This document shows, piece after piece, positions 1 to 9,186 of a stretch of 64,000 bases of DNA. How positions within the stretch are numbered: position 1 is the first letter of the stretch; every line of letters starts with the position of its first letter. Below the pieces are notes generated by a model, which was not told where the DNA came from, made no database searches, and saw nothing but the letters and a program-made list of their open reading frames with translations. The stretch covers positions 281,199-345,198 of the forward strand of contig VYFX01000063.1 of NCBI GenBank assembly GCA_009842205.1, written 5' to 3'. Origin of the DNA: Paracoccaceae bacterium. Its GTDB lineage: Bacteria > Pseudomonadota > Alphaproteobacteria > Rhodobacterales > Rhodobacteraceae. The position numbers and the translations under genes were made by a program.

Positions 1-134
1 TGTGAAAACTTTGCAAGACAGCTCAAGCGAACCCGATCAAAAGGATCACTTACTTGGGTTGTCCCGCATTAGAAACGGATGAAAAAATCAGTAAGGTATG
101 AAGTGTCAAATGATGTTTATCTTGTGGAAATTTT
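1..134. other. Left edge, no gene recognised
   Basis: All three forward frames hit stops within the first 110 bases or so, and none of the short translations resembles a known C-terminus. In many alphaproteobacteria proA lies upstream of nadD, but the codons here do not look like a ProA tail. The stretch should hold the 5' leader and ribosome binding region of the gene starting at 135; a weak purine run lies about 8 bases before its GTG. Confidence 0.4.
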
Positions 135-725
135 GTGACTTGTACGAAATACAGATTGATCGGATTGCTGGGAGGTTCATTTAATCCTCCTCATCAAGGA
201 CATATTCACATATCCAACCTCGCACTCAAGTTGTTTGGTCTGGATGAGGTCTGGTGGCTCGTTAGTCCTGGAAACCCCCTCAAGATAGAGAAACCCGCTT
301 CATTCCAGAGACGATGTGAGAGAGCACAGTCTATTATTCGCAACCCAAGAATCAAGGTTTCTGATTTTGAATATACATATCGTATTCACCATACCTTTGA
401 GACAATCAGCAAACTTAATCATCGATACCCTGATCACCAATTTATCTGGTTGATGGGATCGGATAATCTTGTTCAATTCAACCAATGGAAAAATTGGGAC
501 CGGATTTTTCGAAATATTCCCATTGCGGTATTGTCCAGAACAAAATCTGACTTGCCAGGTTTGGCTTCAAGGGCAGCAAGCTCTTTTTCCCAAAATTACA
601 TACCTTCGAATTTGGCTAGGAACATCGCCTATCATAAACCACCAGTCTGGACATTGGTCAAAACCCCCAATATTCATGTATCTTCATCACAGTACCGGGC
701 AAAAGGCTTGTGGAATGCTGTTTAA
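135..725 (+). CDS. nadD: Nicotinate-nucleotide adenylyltransferase NadD
   Basis: Transfers AMP from ATP to nicotinate mononucleotide, giving deamido-NAD in NAD biosynthesis in the cytosol. The 196-residue protein has the nucleotidyltransferase signature GSFNPPHQGH at residues 14-23 and the C-terminal SSSQYR element at 183-188, equivalent to the family's ISSTxxR motif. Length is normal. The start is GTG, with no better ATG before the conserved first strand. In alphaproteobacteria nadD is usually followed by rsfS and rlmH; here a methyltransferase-HNH gene starts 29 bases downstream, so the neighbourhood has been rearranged. Confidence 0.93.
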   Translation: MTCTKYRLIGLLGGSFNPPHQGHIHISNLALKLFGLDEVWWLVSPGNPLKIEKPASFQRRCERAQSIIRNPRIKVSDFEYTYRIHHTFETISKLNHRYPDHQFIWLMGSDNLVQFNQWKNWDRIFRNIPIAVLSRTKSDLPGLASRAASSFSQNYIPSNLARNIAYHKPPVWTLVKTPNIHVSSSQYRAKGLWNAV

Positions 726-754
726 CTTCAACCGAGTAAATATTTAGTTGCAAA

Positions 755-2455
755 ATGTCTATTGAGGCATATGAGGGTGAATCTGGACGATTGTTGGCCA
801 ATCGTTACGAAACGGCTAATCCCGAGGAACTATTTTCACCAGTAATGGATTTGTTACCTTCGCAACCTGCGGCCATTCTTGATGTAGGGGCTGGTTCAGG
901 TAGGGATGCGGCATGGTTCGCTGAACTGGGTTATTCAGTACTTGCGGTGGAACCTGCAGCCACAATGCGTTCATTTGGAGTGGAACGCCATAAAGATTCA
1001 CAATTCGAATGGCTCAATGACAGTCTTCCAGGTTTAAAGGAGGTTTATAGAATCGGAACAGCATTCGATGCCATATTTGTCTCAGCTGTTTGGATGCATG
1101 TACCTCCAAATGCAAGGGAACGGGCTTTCAGAAAATTGGCCGGACTTCTGAAACCGGGTGGTAAATTGTTCATCAGTCTCCGCATGGGACAAGTGGATCA
1201 ATCCCGATCAATGCATCCAGTTAGTTCTGAGGAAATAATCTCGCTTGCCCAAGACAATGGCATGTCGGTTGTTTATCAGCAATCAAGGCCAGATGTATGG
1301 GGTCGAACTGAACTTTTGTGGGAGCAATTGGTTTTACAGTTGCATGATGATGGTACAGATGCTCTTCCAATACTTAGACATGTTGTTCTGAACGATGCAA
1401 AGTCCTCGACATACAAACTTGGATTATTGCGTTCTGTTGCTAGAGCAGCTGATGGTTCTCAAGGTATGGCGGAACATGGTTCTGATGGTGAGGTTTACAT
1501 TCCTTTGGGTCTAGTAGCACTCAATTGGCTAAGGCTTTATCATCCCCTTATTAATTCAGATTTACCACAAGGCCCTAAAAATAGAGGTATAAAACGTCTT
1601 GGCTTTGTAAAAAAAGAAACTTGGAATGTTGTTTCTGGTTTAGTACCGGCAGATTTTCGTGTGGGAAGTAGTTTTACAGGTGAGCGTGCCAAAGCCGTAC
1701 ATCATGCAATTAGAGAGGCTGCAGTAACGATTACAAGAATGCCTGTCCATTATATGACATATCCGGGTACGGATGAACCTATATTTCCTGTTAAAAAGGG
1801 AAGAGCTAAAGGTACAACTTATCAGCTGATCATTGATGAGCCCTACCTTTCTTCCTTTGGTAAAATGCGTGTCCCAGGAAATATTTGGCGAACGATGGTA
1901 CGTTTCGATGCTTGGATAGAACCGGCACTGGTTGCCGAGTGGATAAGGTTGATGCAAAGCTATGCTAAAAAACAGGGGAGGGAGATCGAACAAGCAGTAA
2001 TTTACAATGCCATGCAATGGCTTGATCCAAGTCGTGATGTGAGTTTTGTTCGAGATCAAACCATACAATTGATGAATTCTAAACCCGTTTTCTGTGTTTG
2101 GAGCGGTACTCGCCTTAGAGAAACTAATTTTGATGTGGATCACTGTCTTTCTTGGGCAGTATGGCCTTGCGCCGATCTTTGGAACCTTTTGCCATCCCAT
2201 CGGAAAGTTAATCGTCAAAAAAGGGACAAACTCCCTTCTGCAGAAATGCTGGATAGAAGTTCTGATCGTATTCTTGAATGGTGGAACCGAGCATGGACTC
2301 AGAATGAAATTGTGGAAAAGAGATTTCTTATGGAAGCAAAGGCATCACTACCGCTCTTCTCGGAGAACATTGATCATGAAACTATTTTTGACGGCCTTCA
2401 GAAGAGACGATTTGCAATTCGCTCCGATCACCAAATTGCTGAATGGTCATTATAG
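755..2455 (+). CDS. SAM-dependent methyltransferase fused to HNH nuclease domain
   Basis: A 566-residue two-part protein. Residues about 36-180 form a class I SAM methyltransferase domain: motif I ILDVGAGSGRDAAWF begins at residue 41, an acidic motif II ends at E66, FDAIFVSAVW lies at 104-113 and LLKPGGKLFISLR at 131-143. Residues about 200-440 are a conserved helical region I cannot name. Residues about 445-495 form an HNH nuclease core: C447, then DH at 462-463, N477, N486 and K489, with the typical WNLLPSHRKVN stretch. I recognise this architecture from other Proteobacteria but know of no demonstrated function. Modification plus cleavage in one chain suggests nucleic-acid modification, restriction or RNA processing. 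It sits alone between nadD and lysS, without recognisable partners. Confidence 0.8.
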   Translation: MSIEAYEGESGRLLANRYETANPEELFSPVMDLLPSQPAAILDVGAGSGRDAAWFAELGYSVLAVEPAATMRSFGVERHKDSQFEWLNDSLPGLKEVYRIGTAFDAIFVSAVWMHVPPNARERAFRKLAGLLKPGGKLFISLRMGQVDQSRSMHPVSSEEIISLAQDNGMSVVYQQSRPDVWGRTELLWEQLVLQLHDDGTDALPILRHVVLNDAKSSTYKLGLLRSVARAADGSQGMAEHGSDGEVYIPLGLVALNWLRLYHPLINSDLPQGPKNRGIKRLGFVKKETWNVVSGLVPADFRVGSSFTGERAKAVHHAIREAAVTITRMPVHYMTYPGTDEPIFPVKKGRAKGTTYQLIIDEPYLSSFGKMRVPGNIWRTMVRFDAWIEPALVAEWIRLMQSYAKKQGREIEQAVIYNAMQWLDPSRDVSFVRDQTIQLMNSKPVFCVWSGTRLRETNFDVDHCLSWAVWPCADLWNLLPSHRKVNRQKRDKLPSAEMLDRSSDRILEWWNRAWTQNEIVEKRFLMEAKASLPLFSENIDHETIFDGLQKRRFAIRSDHQIAEWSL

Positions 2456-2634
2456 AGTGTGATCAGATTGATTATAGTATTTTGAAATCCTGCCACAAAT
2501 TACCAGGGGATTATATTTCATCATTAAATTTTATCTGATGTAGGACTAGGAAACCCCCTCGCCAGACGTTAAATTCAAAAGTCGCTGTAATCAATTGAAA
2601 ACAGGGTAAATCAAAAACAAACTGGAAGAATTTG

Positions 2635-4239
2635 ATGGGTTATACACCGGAAGAACTGGATCAATTAAAGGCTTGGCCGTTCGTTGAAGCAAAAAATCTG
2701 TTAAAGCGGATCAACAATAAAACTCCTGCAAAGGGTTATGTTTTGTTTCAAACAGGTTACGGACCGTCAGGGTTGCCACATATAGGAACCTTCGGGGAAG
2801 TAGCCCGCACAACCATGGTCAAAAGGGCTTTCCAGGAAATTTCTGATATCCCGACCAAACTGGTTTGTTTTTCTGATGATCTGGATGGCTTCAGAAAAGT
2901 TCCATTGAATGTACCAAATAGAGACAGATTGCAGGAAGATCTGGGCTTGCCTTTAACCAAGGTCACTGATCCTTTTGGGGAATGTGAGAGCTTTGCTCAT
3001 TACAATAACCAGAAATTGAGGAGTTTTTTGGACAGTTTTGGCTTTGAGTACGAGTTCATATCGGCAACCCAATATTATCAGGCGGGTAAATTTGATGAAA
3101 TGCTTCTGCTTGCCCTTGAGAGGTATGATCAACTGATGGACATCATGCTTCCCTCTCTAGGTGGAGTAACCAAGGGAAGAGACCAAAGCTATTCTCCCTT
3201 CCTGCCTGTCAGTCCAGTTTCTGGCAAGGTGCTACAGGTTCCTGTTTTGGATAGGAATATATCGAAAGGTACCATTCTGTATCAGGAACCTGATGGGGAG
3301 ATGATCGAACTCCCTGTAACAAGTGGTAATGTAAAAATGCAGTGGAAACCGGATTGGGCCATGAGATGGGCACAATTGGAAGTTGATTATGAAATGTACG
3401 GCAAGGATTTAATCCCATCAGGTGAACTTGCAAGAAAACTCTGTCGTGTCTTTGGTAAACCACCGCCCCTAGAGATGTTTTATGAACTGTTTTTGGATGA
3501 GAATGGTAGGAAAATTTCCAAATCAAGCGGTGGCGAAGGCATTTCCATGGAGAACTGGATTGATTATTCATCACCTGATTCTCTGGGACTATTCATGTTC
3601 CAGAAACCGAAAACTGCCAAAAGATTGACATTTGATGCTGTTCCCCGAGCAGTTGATGATTTACAAAAGTTTGTTGCCAGCTATCCATCTCAAGGATTGA
3701 TTGAGCAATTGAACAATCCTGCCTGGCATGTGTATGCTGGTAATCCACCTAAGGTTGGAAGTGATATTTCCTATTCAATGATTTTAAATCTAGTAAGTGC
3801 AGCTGGAACAGCAGATGAAGAAGTTATCTGGGGTCTCATTCAGAAACATGCCAATATCACCAACCCATCTGACAATCCGGAACTGTACAGAAATCTCAAG
3901 GGTGCCATCAATTATTTCAATGAAAGGGTAGCACCGACAAGAAGTTTGCGAACACCAAATGAAAAGGAAAGGATTGCTCTGGAAGAGTTAAGGAACAAGC
4001 TTCTGGATTGGACTGGGGGTAATAGTGGTGAGGAATACCAATCAATGGTTTATGCGATTGGAAAGAATCACCAGTTTGACCCATTGAGGTCCTGGTTTGC
4101 CGCCTTATACGAAACACTTTTTGGTACCAGTCAAGGACCTAGATTTGGCAGCTTTATTGCTCTTTTTGGTGCAAGGAAAACAGCTGATTTGATTTCCCAG
4201 AGATTGAAAGACACAAGTTTTGCTTCCAGAAATTCTTAG
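2635..4239 (+). CDS. lysS: Lysyl-tRNA synthetase, class I
   Basis: Charges tRNA-Lys with lysine in the cytosol. This is the archaeal-type class I enzyme (LysRS1), used by many alphaproteobacteria in place of class II LysRS. The HIGH-type motif appears as HIGT at residues 49-52, the KMSKS motif as KISKS at 293-297, and the 534-residue length fits. A TTG lies directly before the ATG at 2635; ATG is preferred. The last 20 bases overlap the next gene, suggesting translational coupling. The C-terminal half is helical, as in the tRNA-binding region of class I LysRS. Confidence 0.95.
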   Translation: MGYTPEELDQLKAWPFVEAKNLLKRINNKTPAKGYVLFQTGYGPSGLPHIGTFGEVARTTMVKRAFQEISDIPTKLVCFSDDLDGFRKVPLNVPNRDRLQEDLGLPLTKVTDPFGECESFAHYNNQKLRSFLDSFGFEYEFISATQYYQAGKFDEMLLLALERYDQLMDIMLPSLGGVTKGRDQSYSPFLPVSPVSGKVLQVPVLDRNISKGTILYQEPDGEMIELPVTSGNVKMQWKPDWAMRWAQLEVDYEMYGKDLIPSGELARKLCRVFGKPPPLEMFYELFLDENGRKISKSSGGEGISMENWIDYSSPDSLGLFMFQKPKTAKRLTFDAVPRAVDDLQKFVASYPSQGLIEQLNNPAWHVYAGNPPKVGSDISYSMILNLVSAAGTADEEVIWGLIQKHANITNPSDNPELYRNLKGAINYFNERVAPTRSLRTPNEKERIALEELRNKLLDWTGGNSGEEYQSMVYAIGKNHQFDPLRSWFAALYETLFGTSQGPRFGSFIALFGARKTADLISQRLKDTSFASRNS

Positions 4240-4726
4240 GCCAAATCTTGAGTTAGTCATCTGCGGAATGGCAGCCGGAGAAGAATCTGCCCATCTTGGC
4301 CACTATTATGCCAATCGAAGAAATCGTTTTTGGGAAACGCTTGATGAGATAGACATTACACCAACCAAATTTTGTCCAAAGGATGATAAGAAATTGCTAA
4401 AATATGGTATTGGCCTGACAAATCTTGTTCAGGACGAAGCTGGCATGAATCGTGATATCAAGGGATTAAATCAAAAAGACGTTCTGGAAACACGACTCCA
4501 TGGTATCCTGATAAAATACAGGCCAGCCCGAATCGCATTCAATGGTAAGGGTGGGAATGCTGTAAAACATGCTTTAGGAGTAAAGAATCTTGATTGGGGT
4601 CTGCAACCCTACCATCATGCATTTCCAGATACTCAAATCTGGGTATTGCCAAGCACATCCAGTGCAAACGGACGCTTTAATAATTTACTGCACAACTGGG
4701 TTAAACTGGCAGAATCAATGCATTGA
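4220..4726 (+). CDS. Mismatch-specific uracil/thymine-DNA glycosylase (Mug/TDG-like)
   Basis: Predicted to remove uracil or mispaired bases from DNA in base-excision repair. Motif 1 is CGMAAGEESA at residues 15-24, followed by the NRFW element at 35-38 and YGIGLTNLV near residue 72. The second motif is LPSTSSANGR at 143-152. Together these place it in the Mug/TDG branch of the uracil-glycosylase superfamily, in a subgroup with CG-A-A-G instead of GINPG, so exact specificity is unclear. The start is TTG inside the 3' end of lysS, with no downstream start that would keep motif 1. It is convergent with uvrB, another repair gene. Confidence 0.82.
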   Translation: MLPEILRPNLELVICGMAAGEESAHLGHYYANRRNRFWETLDEIDITPTKFCPKDDKKLLKYGIGLTNLVQDEAGMNRDIKGLNQKDVLETRLHGILIKYRPARIAFNGKGGNAVKHALGVKNLDWGLQPYHHAFPDTQIWVLPSTSSANGRFNNLLHNWVKLAESMH

Positions 4727-4813
4727 GGTGATAAACAGAAAGTTGATAGTCAAATTTCAATCCCGGTACGATACTTACTTTGCCGTATCAAAAGTGGTTT
4801 GGTCGTAAATATC

Positions 4814-6985
4814 CTATTTTAATGGGCTTTTGAATTTTCTTGTGCCTGGTTTGCCCGATTTGGACCTTCCACGGGCTTCGAGAGCTTCCGAAACCATTTC
4901 TTCAACCTTGCTTTGCCTGGCCAGGGGATCATCAGCCAATACCAATTCCACCGTTTCCAGACGTTTGATTTCGTCCCTAATTCTGGCAGCATCCTCAAAT
5001 TCAAGGTTTTCTGCAGCCTTGTACATTTGTTTCCGCAAATCATCCAGATGCGCTTGAAGGTTTGCACCGATTTTGTGTGTTTCCAAATCAGCAGTGATAC
5101 GGTTGGCATCAATGTCCGAAGAGTAAACTCCAGCGAAAGCATCCGAGATGTTTTTCTGAACGGTTTGAGCTACGATTCCATGCTCCTCATTGTATTTCTT
5201 CTGCTTTTCCCTTCTTCTATCAGTCTCTGATATCGCTGCTTCCATGGATCTGGTAATTTTGTCGGCAAACATAATCACTTTGCCCTCGGCATTTCTGGAT
5301 GCTCTGCCTACGGTTTGAATCAAGGACCGCTCTGATCTCAAAAAACCTTCCTTGTCAGCATCCAGGATAGCAACCAGACCACATTCAGGAATATCCAGAC
5401 CTTCCCTAAGCAAGTTGATTCCGACCAGAACATCAAAGGTACCCAATCGCAGGTCTCTGATGATCTCTATCCGTTCAAGAGTTTCAACATCTGAGTGTAA
5501 GTATCTTACCCGTATACCCTGTTCATGAAGGTATTCAGTAAGGTCTTCCGCCATACGCTTGGTGAGGGTTGTTACCAGAACCCGATATCCTTTTTGGGTA
5601 ACCACCCTGATTTCCTCCAGTAGTTCATCAACCTGATGAGTAACTGGCCTGACTACAATTTCAGGGTCCAAAAGACCGGTTGGACGTACGATCTGTTCAA
5701 CGACAACACCTTCTGTTTTCTGTAGTTCCCAATCTCCTGGGGTTGCAGAAACAAATACAGTTTGGGGTCTATAACTTTCCCACTCTTCAAATTTCAATGG
5801 CCTGTTGTCAATACAGGAGGGTAATCTGAATCCATGTTCCGAAAGTGTAGATTTTCTACGATAATCGCCTTTATACATTCCCCCAAGTTGAGAAACGGTA
5901 ACATGTGATTCGTCGATGAACATGATTGCCTTTTCTGGTAGATATTCCAGAAGGGTAGGGGGAGGTTCACCCGGGTTTCTACCGGTAAGATATCTTGAAT
6001 AGTTTTCAATTCCCTTGCATACCCCTGCAGCAGTCAGCATTTCCAGGTCAAAATTGGTACGCTGTTCCAACCTTTGTGCTTCCAATAATCTACCTGCCTC
6101 GGTCAAATGAGCCAATCTATGTCGTAATTCCACTTTGATATTCTCTATAGCCTGGAGAACAGTAGGACGAGGAGTTACATAATGTGAATTGGCATAAACC
6201 CTTATCTGGTCAAGATTATCAAACACCTCCCCGGTCAAGGGATCAAATTCCTGTACCGTCTCGACTTCATCACCAAAGAATGACAATCTCCAGGCACGAT
6301 CCTCATAGTGTGCTGGCCATATTTCGACGATATCACCCCGTACCCTGAAGCAACCCCTTTGAAAAAACGTATCATTACGACGGTATTGTTGCTCGACAAG
6401 ATTGTTGATGACTTTCCTTTGATCATATTCATGTCCAGCAATCAGGTCCAGAGACATATCGCTGTAACTTTCAAAGGAGCCAATACCATAAATACAGGAA
6501 ACTGAAGCGACTATGACAACATCATCCTTCTCCAACAGTGCTCTGGTTGCAGAATGTCGCATTCGATCAATATGCTCATTGATCTGTGCTTCCTTCTCAA
6601 CATAGGTATCGGTCCTTGGGACGTAGGCCTCAGGTTGGTAATAGTCGTAGTAACTGACAAAATACTCAACAGAATTTTCCGGAAAAAAGGACTTGAACTC
6701 CCCGTAAAGTTGTGCAGCCAAGGTTTTGTTCGGTGCAATTACTATGGCGGGTCTTTGCAAGGCCTCAATGACCTTGACCATGGTAAAGGTTTTACCCGTT
6801 CCTGTTGCTCCGAGGAGGACTTGGTTCGTTTCACCTTCTACAATGTTACGGGTTAGTTCCTCAATGGCCTGGGGTTGGTCACCCGCCGGCTTGAAATCGG
6901 AATGGAGGATAAAAGGCTTACCACCTTCCAGCTTGACGTTCTGCCGATATGGATTTTTTGTAAGTGTGAAGATTTCGGAAGTCAT
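4814..6985 (-). CDS. uvrB: UvrABC excinuclease subunit B
   Basis: Damage-verification helicase of nucleotide excision repair: loaded by UvrA, it inserts a beta-hairpin at the lesion and recruits UvrC. The 723-residue protein carries Walker A GATGTGKT at 59-66, the [12 protein letters not shown] hairpin region, a DESH Walker B box, helicase motifs ([24 protein letters not shown]) and a C-terminal UVR domain near residues 650-680. Length and order are canonical. It appears to be monocistronic. Confidence 0.97.
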   Translation of the reverse strand: MTSEIFTLTKNPYRQNVKLEGGKPFILHSDFKPAGDQPQAIEELTRNIVEGETNQVLLGATGTGKTFTMVKVIEALQRPAIVIAPNKTLAAQLYGEFKSFFPENSVEYFVSYYDYYQPEAYVPRTDTYVEKEAQINEHIDRMRHSATRALLEKDDVVIVASVSCIYGIGSFESYSDMSLDLIAGHEYDQRKVINNLVEQQYRRNDTFFQRGCFRVRGDIVEIWPAHYEDRAWRLSFFGDEVETVQEFDPLTGEVFDNLDQIRVYANSHYVTPRPTVLQAIENIKVELRHRLAHLTEAGRLLEAQRLEQRTNFDLEMLTAAGVCKGIENYSRYLTGRNPGEPPPTLLEYLPEKAIMFIDESHVTVSQLGGMYKGDYRRKSTLSEHGFRLPSCIDNRPLKFEEWESYRPQTVFVSATPGDWELQKTEGVVVEQIVRPTGLLDPEIVVRPVTHQVDELLEEIRVVTQKGYRVLVTTLTKRMAEDLTEYLHEQGIRVRYLHSDVETLERIEIIRDLRLGTFDVLVGINLLREGLDIPECGLVAILDADKEGFLRSERSLIQTVGRASRNAEGKVIMFADKITRSMEAAISETDRRREKQKKYNEEHGIVAQTVQKNISDAFAGVYSSDIDANRITADLETHKIGANLQAHLDDLRKQMYKAAENLEFEDAARIRDEIKRLETVELVLADDPLARQSKVEEMVSEALEARGRSKSGKPGTRKFKSPLK

Positions 6986-7168
6986 GGGTCGATATTATAG
7001 GGACTTTGAAGAAAGAGTTAAGAATTTGTAAAAAGAAGGTATAGGTGATTAGGTAAGGGGCTGTGACTAAATGAGTAAAAATTTAGGATAATTGTTCATA
7101 TGATTTATTGATTTAGCATAAGGTATTTACTAGATTCAGATTTATTGTATGAATTGTGGAATTTCAGG

Positions 7169-7480
7169 ATGGATGTACTAATTTACCAACCTTCCAGGTC
7201 AGTAATGCAGTCAGGAACTGCAGGAACCAACAAGTGGGTATTGGAATTTATCCATAGTTCCCCACGCAGGAAGGATCCCTTGATGGGATGGACCAGTTCT
7301 GCCGACACCCAGTCCCAGGTCAAACTTGCTTTCGATACGAAAGAGGAAGCCATTCAATATGCCATCAAAAGGAACCTGACCTACAGCGTACAGGACCCCA
7401 AGAAAAGAAAGCCGGTAATCAGACCCAGAGGTTATGCCGAAAACTTTGCCTTTGAACGCAAAGACACCTGGACCCACTAA
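7169..7480 (+). CDS. ETC complex I subunit, NDUFS4-like
   Basis: Accessory subunit of respiratory NADH:quinone oxidoreductase, homologous to mitochondrial NDUFS4 and found in bacteria essentially only in Alphaproteobacteria. The 103-residue protein shows the family landmarks: an N-terminal IYQPSRS element, W-LEF, PLMGWTSS followed by a conserved acidic and lysine-rich segment, and a C-terminal YAENFAF ending in TWTH. I chose ATG 7169 because homologues start just before the IYQPS strand; an in-frame TTG at 7145 would add eight unconserved residues. It lies outside any nuo operon, which is usual. This is one of the best lineage markers in the window. Confidence 0.9.
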   Translation: MDVLIYQPSRSVMQSGTAGTNKWVLEFIHSSPRRKDPLMGWTSSADTQSQVKLAFDTKEEAIQYAIKRNLTYSVQDPKKRKPVIRPRGYAENFAFERKDTWTH

Positions 7481-7546
7481 ACAGAACCCATTGGTTCAGT
7501 ATTTTAAATTCTTTTTTACAGATTTTTATCCGCCGCAGATTTACCG

Positions 7547-8806
7547 ATGAACAATAGTGCAAAGGTAGAAAACAACAATCTGATTACCCCCATACTCCTT
7601 TGTGGATGTTTGATCATCTGTGTCAGTTTTGCGATCAGGGCTACTTTTGGTGTTTTTCAAATTCCCATTGCCGAGGAATTTGGATGGCCCCGAATGGACT
7701 TTTCCTTTGCCATCGCAATTCAAAATCTGGCTTGGGGAATAGGACAACCATTCTTTGGAGCCCTAGCTGAAAGGATGGGCGATAGAATCGCCATAATTCT
7801 TGGAGCAATAATCTATGCCATCGGATTGGTTTTATCGAGTGTTGCCACGACACCGGAGGCCCATCAATTATTGGAGTTTGCCGTTGGTTTGGGTATTGCG
7901 GGTACAGGTTTTGGTGTAATTCTGGCTGTCGTCGGAAGGGCTAGTTCAGACAAACATCGCTCAATGTCGCTCGGTATTGCAACGGCAGCGGGTTCTGGTG
8001 GACAAATCATAGGTCCACCGGTAGCGGAATACCTTTTGGGTTTGATGCCATGGCAATCGGTATTTCTGGTATTTGCAGGTGCCATTCTGTTGGTTATGGT
8101 AACTCTCCCCGTTTTCAAGAGTGACTACAAGGCAACACCACAGGAGATGGAAGAAACCATTGCCGGTATTTTAAAGAAAGCCTTTGGTGATCCCTCATTC
8201 ACACTGATTTTCGTTGGCTTTTTCTCCTGTGGATATCAATTGGCCTTGATTACTGCACACTTTCCGGCATTTGTGACCGAATTCAGCGAACCGATCGTCA
8301 AGGGTGGGCTTATTGATAGCCTCGGTATTTCCACTACCTCAACATTGGGAGCTGTTACAATTTCCCTGATAGGACTGGCGAATATCTTTGGAACCTTGGG
8401 AGCAGGTTGGCTGGGCACACATTACTCAAGAAAATGGGTATTGACCATAATTTATGCATTAAGAGCAATTTTTACGATTCTATTTCTGATGTTGCCGTTC
8501 ACACCCTTCAACATTATCTGGTTCTCCCTCGTAATAGGGTTTTTGTGGCTGGCAACTGTTCCCCTGACCAGCGGCTTGATTGGCCATATCTATGGTTTGC
8601 GTTACATGGCAACCTTGTACGGAATCATATTCTTTTCCCATCAACTCGGTGGATTCATCGGTGTATGGTTGGGAGGATTTCTTTATGACCGAACGGGAAA
8701 CTATGACATGGTTTGGTGGGTCGGCGTAGGGGTCGCAACATTTTCAGCCATAGTACATGTTCCCATCAACGAAATTCCATTGAGCCAGAGATTTCGAGCC
8801 ACCTGA
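7547..8806 (+). CDS. MFS transporter, 12 membrane segments
   Basis: A 419-residue major facilitator with about twelve hydrophobic segments and the family's loop 2-3 signature variant (GALAERMGDR near residues 66-75). It resembles the monocarboxylate or oxalate/formate-type MFS group, importers or exporters of small organic acids, but the substrate cannot be deduced. It is transcribed alone, upstream of two tRNA genes. The start ATG at 7547 gives a normal cytoplasmic N-terminus before the first membrane helix. Confidence 0.85.
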   Translation: MNNSAKVENNNLITPILLCGCLIICVSFAIRATFGVFQIPIAEEFGWPRMDFSFAIAIQNLAWGIGQPFFGALAERMGDRIAIILGAIIYAIGLVLSSVATTPEAHQLLEFAVGLGIAGTGFGVILAVVGRASSDKHRSMSLGIATAAGSGGQIIGPPVAEYLLGLMPWQSVFLVFAGAILLVMVTLPVFKSDYKATPQEMEETIAGILKKAFGDPSFTLIFVGFFSCGYQLALITAHFPAFVTEFSEPIVKGGLIDSLGISTTSTLGAVTISLIGLANIFGTLGAGWLGTHYSRKWVLTIIYALRAIFTILFLMLPFTPFNIIWFSLVIGFLWLATVPLTSGLIGHIYGLRYMATLYGIIFFSHQLGGFIGVWLGGFLYDRTGNYDMVWWVGVGVATFSAIVHVPINEIPLSQRFRAT

Positions 8807-8934
8807 ACTCAAGAATACCTTGGAACCAATTATCAACTCAAATTCTTCTGGTTTTGAACCTTTTGAATGAAAAATGTATTGTATACGGGTTGCAACCTGG
8901 CAATTAGTCCAATAAATCTATGTTTTTCCTAGGA

Positions 8935-9011
8935 GGCCCCTTAGCTCAACTGGATAGAGTGGCTGACTTCGAATCAGTAGGTTGGGGGTTCGAGTCCTCC
9001 AGGGGCCGCCA
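8935..9011 (+). tRNA. tRNA-Arg(TCG)
   Basis: A 77-base cloverleaf including encoded CCA. The acceptor stem GGCCCCT pairs with AGGGGCC, with discriminator G. The D arm is GCTC-N9-GAGT. The seven-base anticodon loop CTTCGAA gives anticodon TCG (reads CGA). The T arm GGGGG-TTCGAGT-CCTCC has one G-T pair. The anticodon stem closes with an outer G-T pair. It is the first of two near-identical tRNA-Arg genes 43 bases apart. Confidence 0.96.
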
Positions 9012-9054
9012 TTTCCAGGAAAAAATCAGAACAACATTGGTCGGAATGTTTGAT

Positions 9055-9131
9055 GGCCCCTTAGCTCAACTGGATAGAGCGGCTGACTTCTAATCTGCAG
9101 GTTCGGGGTTCGAGTCCTCGAGGGGTCGCCA
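9055..9131 (+). tRNA. tRNA-Arg(TCT)
   Basis: A 77-base cloverleaf with encoded CCA, discriminator G and anticodon loop CTTCTAA, giving anticodon TCT (reads AGA). It differs from the upstream tRNA-Arg at only seven positions, including the third anticodon base and a compensated outer pair of the T stem (G-C to C-G). The anticodon stem GCTGA/TCTGC has a central T-T mismatch, and the acceptor stem has a G-T pair. The rest of the fold is intact, so the gene looks functional. Confidence 0.94.
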
Positions 9132-9186
9132 AACAGCAAGCAATCCACCCAAAATGGTTTTATATGGCAGTTTTCTGGAAATAAAT

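Noticed and set aside
1640..2218. 192-residue minus-strand ORF opposite the MTase-HNH gene
   Set aside because: Low-complexity shadow of a well-supported plus-strand gene.
7541..8118. Several minus-strand ORFs within the MFS gene
   Set aside because: They are antisense shadows of hydrophobic coding sequence with no domain features.
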